From the NCBI GenBank assembly GCA_024234815.1, contig JACKNO010000003.1:310001-374000 (forward strand): a DNA stretch of 64,000 bases, given 5' to 3'. Under the pieces are notes generated by a model, which made no database searches, had not been told where the DNA came from, and was given only the letters and a program-made list of their open reading frames with translations. The stretch is from Pseudomonadales bacterium. Its GTDB lineage: Bacteria; Pseudomonadota; Gammaproteobacteria; Pseudomonadales; Halieaceae. Both the position numbers and the translations under genes were made by a program. Position 1 is the stretch's first letter. The number at the start of each line of letters is the position of its first letter. This document shows positions 27,132-36,368 of this stretch, one piece after another.

Positions 27132-29128
27132 CAGTGGGCCACCGCACCAACACCCGGCTCCGCGTTGAGGGAGACACCCGGCGGGTAATCCCGGGGCGAA
27201 GTGAAATCCTTCAGTGCCTGGCAGTTGATCAGGCTGGATACTTTCTGGTCCCGGGCCAGTTTCCAGGCGCGCGCCAGGGCGGCGCGAAACTCTTCCACGG
27301 TGCGCACATACTCGCCGTTGGCGCCCAGGCCCTGGGCCATCTGGTCGTAGCGCAGGTTTTCCTGGAACAGGTACATCTGCAGGGAGCGGGCCGAGCGCGC
27401 GGCGTTGGTCCACACCCCCCAGGCGTTGTTGTTGTAGACGATGGTGATCGTCGGCAGCTTGTACTTGTTGGCGGTATCCAGTTCGAACATGCTGTAGGCG
27501 ACGCCGGCGTCACTGGTCACACAGATCGTCGGCGTGCCCTCATAACCTTTCTGGGGACCGACGCCGCGCTGCACAGCGGTACAGGCGCCCATCATCATCG
27601 ACATATCGGGCCCGATCGCGCCGTACTGGTAGGGGGGAACAATCATCTGGCCCGGGCGCCGCGCGCGCAGGTAACGTCCGGAAAACAAGCCGATGGTCCA
27701 GCCACCCCCGCCCGCCACCACCGCCAGACGGTCTTCTGTGCCGTTATCGATAAAGTGCTGGGTTTCGTAGGAGATCACCGCCGGGTGCAGGTGATTGGTC
27801 TGCTTGCTGTACTGCAAACCCAACTGGTAGGTGTCGTCGATATGTGTCTGGTACGCCTGTTTCGCCTTCGCGATTTCATCCACCCAGGCACCCCGTTTCT
27901 TGCTCCTGACCGTATCCTGCAGAGCCTCCAGGAACAGGGCCGCGTCGGCGACGATCCCCAGGTCCAGCGGCCAGTTGCGCCCGAGTTCATTCTGGTCGGG
28001 ATGCACCCGGACGGTTTTGATATCCGGGCTCAGGCGATACTCCCCGGGGCTGGGCATACAGTACTGGCCGATGAAAATAACGAGGTCCGCGCTGAGCAGG
28101 GCGTCCGGCGCCGCCATGACGCACAGGCGGTGATCATCGGAGATGGCGCCCCGGGTGGGACCCGAGGTGGCGACCGCGATGTCGCCCTTCTCGGCGACCT
28201 TGACCAGGGCATCCCAGCCCCTGCGCTGGAACACGCCCTGCCCGGCCACGATCAGCGGGCGCTGGGCCTTGTCGATCATCTTGACGACCTGGGCCATTTC
28301 ACTGGTCCCGGGGTAGGGCCGCGAGTCACTTCGATACTGGCTCTTGTCGTAATAGTCCTTGAGTTCGTCGGGGCTCTTGAAACGCGCACGGGCCACCTCC
28401 GCCGGGAAGTCCAGGTGCACGGGGCCCGGTATACCCGACTTCAGCTCGCGAAAAGCGTAGCCGCCGTATTCGTGTACACGGGAGGGATCGATCAGGCGTT
28501 TGCCATACTTCCTGATACCCACCGTAAGGGGCTGCTGGTATCCGGTCTGGATAAACGCCTCGCGGTCGTCACCGGCGATCATCATATTGCTCGCCAGCAC
28601 CAGCAATGGGGTGCGCGCGGCGCTGGCTGCAGCGATATTCATGATCATGTTGGTGAAGCCGGGCCCCTCGGTGCCGGAGGTGGCCGCCACCTCGCCGGTC
28701 GCGCGGGAAAAACCGTCCGCCATGGCGCACATGGAGCCCTCCATGCGGCCCCCGTATGAGGGAATGCCCGCTGCGGCCAGGGCATTGATCACCGTGTAGT
28801 TGCCGGGGCAGCAGAACAGGGCCGCCAGCTCCTCCTTCACGCAGACCTGGGCGAACACTTCCGCCCCGCTCATGCCGCGCCCCTCGAATTTACCGGGAGC
28901 CGGCGCCTCCTCCAGCGAGGCGGTGAAATCGGCGGGAATCCGGATGGAGGGAATGGTGACATCCGCGACGTTCACCTGGTCCGCCGTAAACGCCTTCGCG
29001 CTGGCCCCCGCGGCCACCGCGGCGCCGACCCCGGCTGCCGACTTGCGCAGAAAATCCCTGCGCGAGGTGCTCTCCCGCGCTATCTCGCCGTGCTGGCTGT
29101 CCGCATCCTGCTGGTTCTGCTTGTCCAT
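27131..29128 (-). CDS. Tat-exported thiamine-diphosphate enzyme, acetolactate synthase-like
   Basis: 665 residues. Twin-arginine signal at residues about 23-45 (SRRDFLRKSAAGVGAAVAAG, then ASAKA). The rest has the three-domain plan of acetolactate synthase/benzoylformate decarboxylase enzymes. The PYR domain carries the cofactor-activating Glu in GGRMEGSMCAMADGFSRATG. A middle domain follows. The PP domain has the ThDP/metal motif in altered form, SDAG...NNNAWG instead of GDG...NN. Such enzymes are normally cytoplasmic, so export is unusual. Neighbours are a secreted cytochrome c (78 bp upstream) and the 160-residue protein (overlapping). An oxidative ThDP reaction passing electrons to cytochrome c in the periplasm is my inference. 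Confidence 0.9.
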   Translation of the reverse strand: MDKQNQQDADSQHGEIARESTSRRDFLRKSAAGVGAAVAAGASAKAFTADQVNVADVTIPSIRIPADFTASLEEAPAPGKFEGRGMSGAEVFAQVCVKEELAALFCCPGNYTVINALAAAGIPSYGGRMEGSMCAMADGFSRATGEVAATSGTEGPGFTNMIMNIAAASAARTPLLVLASNMMIAGDDREAFIQTGYQQPLTVGIRKYGKRLIDPSRVHEYGGYAFRELKSGIPGPVHLDFPAEVARARFKSPDELKDYYDKSQYRSDSRPYPGTSEMAQVVKMIDKAQRPLIVAGQGVFQRRGWDALVKVAEKGDIAVATSGPTRGAISDDHRLCVMAAPDALLSADLVIFIGQYCMPSPGEYRLSPDIKTVRVHPDQNELGRNWPLDLGIVADAALFLEALQDTVRSKKRGAWVDEIAKAKQAYQTHIDDTYQLGLQYSKQTNHLHPAVISYETQHFIDNGTEDRLAVVAGGGGWTIGLFSGRYLRARRPGQMIVPPYQYGAIGPDMSMMMGACTAVQRGVGPQKGYEGTPTICVTSDAGVAYSMFELDTANKYKLPTITIVYNNNAWGVWTNAARSARSLQMYLFQENLRYDQMAQGLGANGEYVRTVEEFRAALARAWKLARDQKVSSLINCQALKDFTSPRDYPPGVSLNAEPGVGAVAH

Positions 29129-29206
29129 AATGTGCTCCTGTCAGTTACACGAATCTTCGGGTCTGTAGCGGGATCCGGTGGCCTCGTCGGGCGCACCCGG
29201 CAAGGT

Positions 29207-29635
29207 TCAGGGCTGCTCAACCCACAGACTCTTGACGAAATAGACGGCATCCCACACGGCCTCATCACTGCCCAGCGCGGCGCGCCACGCGGGCATGGCC
29301 ACGCCGGCACCATTGGCAATACTGTTGTAAATGTCCTGGTCGCTGCTGCCGTTGTAGTAATGGGCGGGCAAGGTCAGGTCGGTAGCGTCAGAAATAACAT
29401 CGAGCTGGGCGCGGCCGTCTACCCCGTGGCACTCGGTGCAGTACTGCCGGAATATCTGGGAGCCGCGCTCCACTGCCTCGGCATTGTCCGGCGGCTGCGC
29501 CAGGGCACCGGGTATGGCGAGCATCCCGATGCACGCCACCGCCGCGGGGCCCCGCGCGTAAATAGCCAACAAGCGGACACCCCGTGACTTACAGGTTTGT
29601 AGAGATATGGTGGGATTGGAAAGACCGAATACCAT
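29207..29635 (-). CDS. Class I cytochrome c, exported
   Basis: 142 residues, with a signal peptide whose hydrophobic core is VACIGMLAIPGALA. Heme motif CTECH at about residues 67-71, a GRAQLD stretch, and an axial-Met candidate in GVAMPAWRAALG, giving a small single-heme cytochrome c. It is the first gene of the ThDP enzyme operon and the likely electron acceptor. The N-terminal stretch before the signal core is long (about 30 residues); a later non-ATG start is possible. Confidence 0.88.
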   Translation of the reverse strand: MVFGLSNPTISLQTCKSRGVRLLAIYARGPAAVACIGMLAIPGALAQPPDNAEAVERGSQIFRQYCTECHGVDGRAQLDVISDATDLTLPAHYYNGSSDQDIYNSIANGAGVAMPAWRAALGSDEAVWDAVYFVKSLWVEQP

Positions 29636-29784
29636 GGTCGGGGCTCCTGCCTGCCGGTGAGTAAGTTACCAGCATAGCCCCTGCGGTTGGCAGTGCAAAC
29701 AGTGATTTTCTTTGGAGGGACCCCGCTCCCCCGCCAGGCGGGTCAGGCGGTGCGCGCGGGACTTGCGACGCCAGCCAGCGCTGC

Positions 29785-30126
29785 TTACTCCTCGCTGCCG
29801 CGCTGCCCCGGGGACATGCCGGCAAAGGGGAAACTGGTGACATTGCCCCCGGCGGCCGTGTCGGAAATCTTGCCACTGCCCTCCTTGTCGACCTCGTCGA
29901 TACGGATAATGGCCTGCAGGGGAATATAGCTGCGTTTGACGCCGCTGAACTCATTCTTGAGCTTTTCCTCGCCGGGGTCCACCACGATCTTGGAGCGCTC
30001 CCCGAAGACAAACTCTTCCACCTCGATAAAGCCCCACATATCGCTCTGGTAGATTTGCCGGGCGAACACTTCGAACACCTGGTTGCCGTTCTGGAAAATC
30101 ACCTTGTAGACAGGTTGGGTTGCCAT
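29785..30126 (-). CDS. DUF1820 family protein
   Basis: 113 residues from the ATG at 30,126, preceded by GAGG (complement strand); the longer frame adds an unlikely Pro/Gly/Cys-rich lead. Matches the conserved gammaproteobacterial DUF1820 family: YKVIFQNGNQVFEVFARQI, then DMWGFIEVEEFVFG, and a KRSYIPLQAIIRIDEV block. Function is not established. Divergent from miaB, as is often seen for small conserved proteins beside housekeeping genes. Confidence 0.85.
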   Translation of the reverse strand: MATQPVYKVIFQNGNQVFEVFARQIYQSDMWGFIEVEEFVFGERSKIVVDPGEEKLKNEFSGVKRSYIPLQAIIRIDEVDKEGSGKISDTAAGGNVTSFPFAGMSPGQRGSEE

Positions 30127-30249
30127 GGTTTCCTCATTGAATGGGACTGCAAACGGGGCGTCGCAGCAGCCGCCGGTTTTTGGGGGCGGCAATCTTACCA
30201 CCATGCACGCAGATTACCAGACGGGCTGGGTTTCACCGATGTTCCTCTG

Positions 30250-30255
30250 TATAAT
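30250..30255 (+). promoter_or_regulatory. Probable -10 box upstream of miaB
   Basis: Perfect TATAAT 58 bases before the miaB GTG, in the gap divergent from the DUF1820 gene. The -35 region is weak (GGGTTT/TTTCAC area at about 30,228-30,236). Confidence 0.45.
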
Positions 30256-30313
30256 CCGCTGCCCTTTTCAGTATGGATCAATAGTCGGCGGTTCGCCCGT
30301 CGCATGAGGCCCG

Positions 30314-31642
30314 GTGAGCAAAAAACTCTACATCAAGACCCACGGCTGCCAGATGAACGAGTATGACTCGGCCCGCATGCGGGATCTGCTGCGCGAAAGC
30401 CACGACCTCATCCCCACCGACAATCCGGAGGACGCTGACGTCCTGCTGCTAAACACCTGTTCTATAAGGGAAAAAGCTCAGGAGAAGGTGTTTCACCAGC
30501 TGGGGCGGTGGAAGCGGCTCAAGCAGAAAAACCCCGGCCTGGTGATAGGGGTCGGCGGTTGTGTCGCCAGCCAGGAAGGCGCCGAAATCGGCCGCCGGGC
30601 GCCCTATGTCGACCTGGTATTCGGCCCGCAGACCCTGCACCGCCTGCCCGAGATGATTGAACGGCGCGGCCCCGCCGGTACCATTGTGGTCGATGTCAGC
30701 TTCCCCGAGATAGAGAAATTCGACCGTTTGCCGGAACCAACCGTGGAAGGCCCCAGCGCTTTTGTGTCAATCATGGAAGGATGCAGCAAATACTGCACCT
30801 TCTGCGTGGTGCCCTATACCCGCGGTGAAGAGGTCTCGCGGCCGCTGGACGATGTCATCGCCGAAATCGCTCACCTGGCAGACGGCGGCGTAAGGGAAGT
30901 GAACCTGCTGGGACAGAACGTAAACGCGTATCGCGGCGACAATCACCTTGGTGAAACCGTGGAATTTGCCGAGTTGCTGCATATGGTTGCCCGCATCGAT
31001 GGTATCGAGCGTATTCGCTATACCACCTCACACCCGGTGGAATTTTCAGACGCCCTGATCGACGCTTACGCAGAGATTCCGCAACTGGTGGACCACCTGC
31101 ACCTGCCGGTGCAGAGCGGCTCGGACCGTATCCTCATGGCCATGAAGCGCGGCCACACCGCGCTGGAATACAAGTCGAAGATTCGCCGCCTGCGCAAGCT
31201 GCGCCCCAATATCAGCATCTCGTCCGATTTCATTATCGGCTTCCCCGGCGAAACCGAGGCCGACTTCGCAGCCACCATGAAGCTGGTGGAAGAAATCGGC
31301 TTCGACAGTTCGTTCAGCTTCGTCTACAGCGCGCGCCCCGGCACGCCTGCAGCGGAACTGCCGGACGACACCGATGAAGACACCAAGAAACGCCGCCTGC
31401 AGATACTGCAAAGCCGAATCATCCAGCAGGCACAGCTGATCAGCCGGCGCATGGTAGGCAACCGCGAAAAGATACTGGTGACCGGCGTGTCGAAGAAGGA
31501 CCCCGGGCAGTTACAGGGCCGCACCGAGAACAACCGGGTAGTGAATTTCGCCGCCAGCGACCACAGCCTGATCGGCCAATTCGCCGAAGTGGACATCCTG
31601 GAGGCCCTGCCAAACTCCCTGCGCGGCACGATGGCTGGTTGA
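30314..31642 (+). CDS. miaB: tRNA-2-methylthio-N6-dimethylallyladenosine synthase MiaB
   Basis: 442 residues, GTG start at 30,314 where homology begins (MSKKLYIKTHGCQMNEYDS). Three MTTase Cys (THGCQMN, LLNTCSIREKA, GVGGCVASQEG) bind one 4Fe-4S cluster; the radical-SAM CSKYCTFC motif binds the second; the C-terminal part is a TRAM domain. Methylthiolates i6A37 in tRNAs that read UNN codons. Followed by phoH-ybeY-ybeX-lnt as in many Gammaproteobacteria. Confidence 0.97.
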   Translation: MSKKLYIKTHGCQMNEYDSARMRDLLRESHDLIPTDNPEDADVLLLNTCSIREKAQEKVFHQLGRWKRLKQKNPGLVIGVGGCVASQEGAEIGRRAPYVDLVFGPQTLHRLPEMIERRGPAGTIVVDVSFPEIEKFDRLPEPTVEGPSAFVSIMEGCSKYCTFCVVPYTRGEEVSRPLDDVIAEIAHLADGGVREVNLLGQNVNAYRGDNHLGETVEFAELLHMVARIDGIERIRYTTSHPVEFSDALIDAYAEIPQLVDHLHLPVQSGSDRILMAMKRGHTALEYKSKIRRLRKLRPNISISSDFIIGFPGETEADFAATMKLVEEIGFDSSFSFVYSARPGTPAAELPDDTDEDTKKRRLQILQSRIIQQAQLISRRMVGNREKILVTGVSKKDPGQLQGRTENNRVVNFAASDHSLIGQFAEVDILEALPNSLRGTMAG

Positions 31643-31706
31643 CGCTGGTGATTTCCCGTATATCCTTAGAATCTTTACTACTGCCCCCTGCCGGGCCCCC
31701 CTTATT

Positions 31707-32732
31707 TTGACTAGCGATCCTTCCCAGACACCGCCAACGCAGCAAAACCTTACCCTCGAACCCAGCGATGCGCGCCACCTGGCAGCTTTATGCGGCCAAC
31801 TGGACAGCCATTTGCGGCAGATCGAACGGCGCTTTGGCCTCACGCTCAGTGCCCGTGGCAACCAGTTCCTGCTGGAAGGCAATGCCGACTCCGTGGCGGC
31901 CGCGGCGCAGCTGCTCACCCACCTGTATGCGGAAATCTGCCTGGGTTTTGAGCTCACGCCCGAATCCCTGCACCTGCAATTACAACACAGCGAACTCGAG
32001 CACCTGGTAAGCGAGCCTGCCGGTGACGATTCGCCAGTGCAGGCCATCAGGGTAATACGCACCAAGCGCGCCCCGATCAAGCCCCGCGGCAAGAACCAGC
32101 AGGCTTACGTGCGCACCATCGGGCAATGCGATATCAATTTCGGCATCGGACCGGCAGGCACCGGCAAGACCTACCTCGCGGTTGCCTGCGCGGTAGAGGC
32201 GCTGCTGGAAGACCGGGTGCGCCGGATACTGCTGGTGCGGCCTGCGGTGGAAGCCGGCGAGAAGCTCGGTTTCCTGCCGGGCGATCTCAGCCAGAAGATA
32301 GATCCCTACCTGCGCCCCCTGTATGACGCCCTCTATGAGATGCTGGGTTTTGAGACGGTCAACAAATACATCGAGCGCCAGATCATCGAGGTCGCACCGC
32401 TGGCCTTCATGCGCGGGCGCACCCTGAATAATTCCTTCATCATCCTGGACGAAGCGCAGAATACCACCCGGGAACAGATGAAAATGTTTCTCACCCGCAT
32501 AGGGTTCGGCTCCACTGCCATTATCACCGGGGATGCCACCCAGATCGACCTGCCCAAGGGTTCGCCCTCGGGCCTCACCCACGCCGGCAATGTGCTGGCC
32601 GAGGTGGACGGGATAGGCTTTACCTACTTCGGCAGCAAGGACGTGGTACGCCACCCGCTGGTACAGCGCATCGTCGAGGCTTACGACAGTCACGAAGACA
32701 AGGCCACCCCGCTGGACCGAACCCGGCGATGA
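31707..32732 (+). CDS. ybeZ: PhoH-like ATPase YbeZ
   Basis: 341 residues. Walker A GPAGTGKTYLA and Walker B IILDEAQNTT are present. The frame begins with a TTG at 31,707; no better ATG precedes the conserved part, but the start is not certain. PhoH-family NTPases of this cluster work with the YbeY RNase in RNA handling. The stop overlaps the ybeY start (ATGA). Confidence 0.93.
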   Translation: MTSDPSQTPPTQQNLTLEPSDARHLAALCGQLDSHLRQIERRFGLTLSARGNQFLLEGNADSVAAAAQLLTHLYAEICLGFELTPESLHLQLQHSELEHLVSEPAGDDSPVQAIRVIRTKRAPIKPRGKNQQAYVRTIGQCDINFGIGPAGTGKTYLAVACAVEALLEDRVRRILLVRPAVEAGEKLGFLPGDLSQKIDPYLRPLYDALYEMLGFETVNKYIERQIIEVAPLAFMRGRTLNNSFIILDEAQNTTREQMKMFLTRIGFGSTAIITGDATQIDLPKGSPSGLTHAGNVLAEVDGIGFTYFGSKDVVRHPLVQRIVEAYDSHEDKATPLDRTRR

Positions 32733-33208
32733 GCCTGACGGTGGACATCCAGTGCGCCAGCGTCGAACCGGTACCCACGGAGAACGACCTGCGCAGTTGG
32801 GTAGCGGCCGCACTGGCAACCCGGCCGGGCCGCGATAGCACCCAGGTCTGTGTGCGCCTGGTCGACAGCGCGGAGATGACCACACTCAACGAGACCTATC
32901 GTGGCAAGGCGGGGCCAACCAACGTACTGTCTTTTCCCGCCGACCTGCCGGCCGAACTTGAACTGCCGCTGCTGGGGGATATCGTCATCTGCGCCCCCGT
33001 GGTCCGGATGGAAGCGCAGGACCAGCACAAGCGCCTGGACGCGCACTGGGCGCACATGGCAGTGCACGGCACCCTGCACCTGCTGGGTTACGACCATATT
33101 GAAGACAACGAGGCGCAAGAAATGGAAGCCCTTGAAAGCGCCATTCTTGAAAAACTGAACTATCCGTGCCCCTACCAGGCCACCCATCAGGAGAATTCCC
33201 TGGCATGA
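32729..33208 (+). CDS. ybeY: Endoribonuclease YbeY (rRNA maturation)
   Basis: 159 residues. The zinc motif HGTLHLLGYDH (H-x3-H-x5-H type) is intact. The preceding RGKAGPTNVLSFP block is diagnostic. Required for 16S 3'-end maturation and 70S quality control in many bacteria. Overlaps the genes on both sides by 4 bp (ATGA). Confidence 0.96.
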   Translation: MSLTVDIQCASVEPVPTENDLRSWVAAALATRPGRDSTQVCVRLVDSAEMTTLNETYRGKAGPTNVLSFPADLPAELELPLLGDIVICAPVVRMEAQDQHKRLDAHWAHMAVHGTLHLLGYDHIEDNEAQEMEALESAILEKLNYPCPYQATHQENSLA

Positions 33209-34050
33209 GCGACGACCGATCAGGCAACGAATCCAGCGAGAAATCCTGGATCAGCAGGATTGCCGTACTGTTTTCCTCCGAACCCAGCAACCGCAAGGAC
33301 CTGCAAGCCGTATTGGCGCTGGCGGTCGAGAATGAAATCATCGACGCCGACGCCCGCAGCATCATGGAAGGCGCCATGGAGGTCAGCGATATGCAGGCCC
33401 GGGATATCATGATTCCCCGTCCCCAGATGGTCGTTATCAAGGCGGAATCCTCGCTGGAGGAGATCCTGCCGCATATCGTAAAGACCGCCCACTCCCGCTA
33501 CCCCGTGGTCGGGGAGGGCCTGGATGACATCTATGGCATCCTGCTGGCCAAGGACCTGCTGCCGCAGATTCTCAACAAGGACCAGAGCGAGTTCAAGATT
33601 CGGGAACTGCTGCGCCCCACGGTCGTGGTACCTGAAAGCAAGCGCCTCAACGTCCTGCTCAGGGAATTTCGCGAAAATCGCAACCACATGGCCATCGTCA
33701 TCGATGAATACGGCGGCGTGGCGGGCCTGGTGACGATAGAGGATGTGCTTGAGGAGATCGTCGGTGACATCGAGGATGAAACCGACGCCGAGACTGACCA
33801 GTTCATTCGCAAGATTTCCGACGACGATTACTTCGTGAAGGCGTTGACGCCGATCGAGGATTTCAACGAGTACTTCGGCACTGAGTTCAGCGACGACGAC
33901 TTCGACACTATTGGCGGCCTGGTGATCCAGGCGCTCGGGCATATGCCCACCCGCAACGAAACAGCCACCATCGACAAGTTCGAGTTCCAGGTGATAAACG
34001 CAGACCAGCGCAAGATTCACAGCCTGCGCCTGCGGCCGCTACAAGACTAG
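33205..34050 (+). CDS. ybeX: CorC/YbeX family CBS-domain protein
   Basis: 281 residues from the ATG at 33,205, which overlaps the ybeY stop. Two CBS domains (DIMIPRPQMVVI... and ...LLRPTVVVPESKRLN) are followed by a CorC/HlyC transporter-associated domain (DDDYFVKALTPIEDFN to the end). Historically linked to Mg/Co efflux; recent work ties YbeX to ribosome function, consistent with its place next to ybeY. Confidence 0.94.
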   Translation: MSDDRSGNESSEKSWISRIAVLFSSEPSNRKDLQAVLALAVENEIIDADARSIMEGAMEVSDMQARDIMIPRPQMVVIKAESSLEEILPHIVKTAHSRYPVVGEGLDDIYGILLAKDLLPQILNKDQSEFKIRELLRPTVVVPESKRLNVLLREFRENRNHMAIVIDEYGGVAGLVTIEDVLEEIVGDIEDETDAETDQFIRKISDDDYFVKALTPIEDFNEYFGTEFSDDDFDTIGGLVIQALGHMPTRNETATIDKFEFQVINADQRKIHSLRLRPLQD

Positions 34051-34062
34051 GCGGGCCTGGCA

Positions 34063-35580
34063 GTGAAAACCGAACCCGGCCTGCACCCCCTGCTTGTGCT
34101 GTTTCTGGCACCCTTCGCGGGCTTGCTGGTCACCCTGTCGCTGGCCCCCTTCGACTTCTGGCCCGCCGGCATTCTCAGCTGCAGCCTGTATGCCTACCTG
34201 TTATGTACCTGCAGCGTGCGCGACGCGATCTGGCGCAGCTGGCTGTTTGGCATGGGTATGTTCGGCAGCGGCGTTTCCTGGGTGTTTGTCAGCATCAATG
34301 TCTATGGCGGCGCCGGCATCCCACTGGCCACGTTTTTGATTGTGTTGTTCTGCGCCGGATTGTCGGTGTTGTTCCAGGTGTCGTTCGGCTGGTTCTACGT
34401 GCGCTTTGTGCGCGCCCTGCCCGGCGGCATGCTGATGGGTTTCCCGGTCACCTGGGTGCTGGCCGAGTGGCTGCGCAGCTGGCTGTTCACCGGCTTTCCC
34501 TGGCTTTACCTGGGCTATGGCCATCTCGACACGCCCATCTCGGGATGGGCGCCGGTGCTCGGCGTCTACGGGCTCTCATTCATTTGCGCCATGACCGGAA
34601 TCTGCCTGTTTCTGGCCTGGCGCAGTCGCCAGGCGGTTGCCTGCGCTACCTACGCTGTCATTGTCATCACCCTGTGGGCGGGCGGGGCCGTACTCAAACC
34701 CATCGAGTGGGTAGTCAAGGCCAGCGAGCAACCACTGAGCGTGGTGCTCTACCAGCCCAACGTGCCACAGGAGCACAAATGGGATCCGGCCTGGTACCAG
34801 CCCATCCTGCAGCAATTGCGCGAGGCCAGCGAGCCCTATTACGGGGCCGACATCCTGGTTTGGCCAGAGGCCGCGATTCCCGGCTTCTACCAGCGCGCCG
34901 GAGACTTCCTCGAGCCGATAGCCCAGCGCGCCGCCGCCAGCGAAACGACCCTGTTCGCGGGTGCGCCCTACCTGGGCGAGCAGGGTCGGAGCTACTACAA
35001 CAGCGTGATCGCCCTGGGCGACGGCGAGGGCGTCTACCACAAGCAGCACCTGGTGCCCTTTGGGGAGTACGTCCCGCTGGAGGACATCCTGCGGGGCCTT
35101 ATCGCGTTTTTCGACCTGCCGATGTCCGCTTTCAAGGCGGGACCGGATGACCAGCCCCCGCTGCGGGCGGGCGCCTACAGGGTGGCGCCCTACCTGTGTT
35201 ACGAGGTGGTCTATCCCGAACTGGTGGCGCGCAGCGCCCGCAGTAGCGACCTGCTGCTCACTATCAGCAACGACAGCTGGTTCGGCAAATCCATCGGCCC
35301 GCTGCAACACCTGCAAATGGCCCAGATGCGCGCGCTGGAAAACGGGCGCTACATGATTCGCGGCACCAACAACGGCGTATCCGCCATTATCGACCAGCGC
35401 GGCCAGATCGTCGCGCAAACCGACCAGTTCGTGGAAGCGGTCCTGGAAGGGGAAGTGGAGGTCATGCTCGGCAATACCCCGTTCGGGACTTTCGGGGTCA
35501 CTCCGGTGATTGTCGGCTGTGGCAGCGCCCTGTTGCTGATGGTACTGATGTACCTGGGGTTCTGGCGCGAGAAAGACTAG
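34063..35580 (+). CDS. lnt: Apolipoprotein N-acyltransferase
   Basis: 505 residues, GTG start. About six to eight N-terminal membrane helices precede a nitrilase-fold periplasmic domain. The Glu-Lys-Cys triad sits in LVWPEAAIPGF, VYHKQHLVPFGEY and YLCYEVVYPE. It adds the third acyl chain to the N-terminal Cys of lipoproteins in the inner membrane. Last gene of the ybeZYX-lnt set, 12 bp after ybeX. Confidence 0.96.
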   Translation: MKTEPGLHPLLVLFLAPFAGLLVTLSLAPFDFWPAGILSCSLYAYLLCTCSVRDAIWRSWLFGMGMFGSGVSWVFVSINVYGGAGIPLATFLIVLFCAGLSVLFQVSFGWFYVRFVRALPGGMLMGFPVTWVLAEWLRSWLFTGFPWLYLGYGHLDTPISGWAPVLGVYGLSFICAMTGICLFLAWRSRQAVACATYAVIVITLWAGGAVLKPIEWVVKASEQPLSVVLYQPNVPQEHKWDPAWYQPILQQLREASEPYYGADILVWPEAAIPGFYQRAGDFLEPIAQRAAASETTLFAGAPYLGEQGRSYYNSVIALGDGEGVYHKQHLVPFGEYVPLEDILRGLIAFFDLPMSAFKAGPDDQPPLRAGAYRVAPYLCYEVVYPELVARSARSSDLLLTISNDSWFGKSIGPLQHLQMAQMRALENGRYMIRGTNNGVSAIIDQRGQIVAQTDQFVEAVLEGEVEVMLGNTPFGTFGVTPVIVGCGSALLLMVLMYLGFWREKD

Positions 35581-35626
35581 AGGTCAGCCGCTGCCGATAG
35601 TCCGCGGCCAGCGGTGAGGCGCCGCT

Positions 35627-35992
35627 TTACTTGGCTGAGGATTCCAGAATGAATGCCTCCAGTTCCTTGTCGATGCCAAATACGTGACGGGTCAGCCACT
35701 CGGTCAGGAAAGTGGCTATGATTTCGCGGAACTGGGCATCCGGCTCCTGCTTGTCCCGCACCAGCTGCGAAATCTCCTTGCGGAAGAACTCGTGCGATTC
35801 CACGTGGGCATCCCGGCCGGGAAAGTCCAGCGCGAGCATGTACTCTTCTTCCAGCGTAAAATGGTACTCGGTATAGGCCTCCAGCCGGCACAACACCTGC
35901 CGGTCCGCATCCGGTTCCTTGAGTAAATCAAGTATCTCGAACAGAACCTGGTGCTGGACGTCCTGCCAGATGATGTCGCTGGTTTTCTGCAT
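35627..35992 (-). CDS. Bacteriohemerythrin-like protein
   Basis: 121 residues from the ATG at 35,992 (the longer frame adds 16 residues without hemerythrin similarity). The di-iron ligand pattern is complete: His in WQDVQHQVLF, His and Glu in EYHFTLEEEYM, two His in HVESHEFF, and His and Asp in WLTRHVFGID. It should bind O2 reversibly; roles proposed for the family are O2 storage, delivery or sensing. Single gene convergent with lnt. Confidence 0.9.
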   Translation of the reverse strand: MQKTSDIIWQDVQHQVLFEILDLLKEPDADRQVLCRLEAYTEYHFTLEEEYMLALDFPGRDAHVESHEFFRKEISQLVRDKQEPDAQFREIIATFLTEWLTRHVFGIDKELEAFILESSAK

Positions 35993-36368
35993 CCGGCAAG
36001 CTTGGACGCCAAAAAGCAATTGCGCCACGATTTGGGTCAAGTTTTTTCCGGGTAGCTGCCATGCCTGTCACAATGGCATAAGCAGCAGGTTTAACATGCC
36101 CCGATTGACCCATCGACACGGACAAACCGCCCCATTTGCCCGAATCGCCGGCGCTCCCTGGCACAGCACCCGGGCGCGAGGCCGGCACAGCGCGCGTGGC
36201 CTGCCGCTTCGCCAGGTCGGGAATGCACCCGGGGCAATCGCAGGCAACCCCAATAGCTGATAGAATCCGCGCTTCTTTTTGCTGGCGCGACTACCCAGCC
36301 AACTCCTTGCGGAGCAATGGGTTGCGCCCGCTTGTCACCCTACAGTTAAGGACGAAACCACGGCCGTG
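35993..36368 (+). other. Intergenic region before leuS
   Basis: About 375 bp between divergent hemerythrin and leuS genes with no convincing reading frame. It carries a -10-like TAGAAT at 36,261-36,266 on the leuS strand with a poor -35. The in-frame upstream extension of leuS does not align with LeuS proteins. No leader-peptide attenuator rich in Leu codons or T-box structure was recognised. Confidence 0.4.

Noticed and set aside
27134..28759. 541-residue plus-strand frame opposite the ThDP enzyme
   Set aside because: Shadow frame; the minus strand encodes clear ThDP and Tat motifs.
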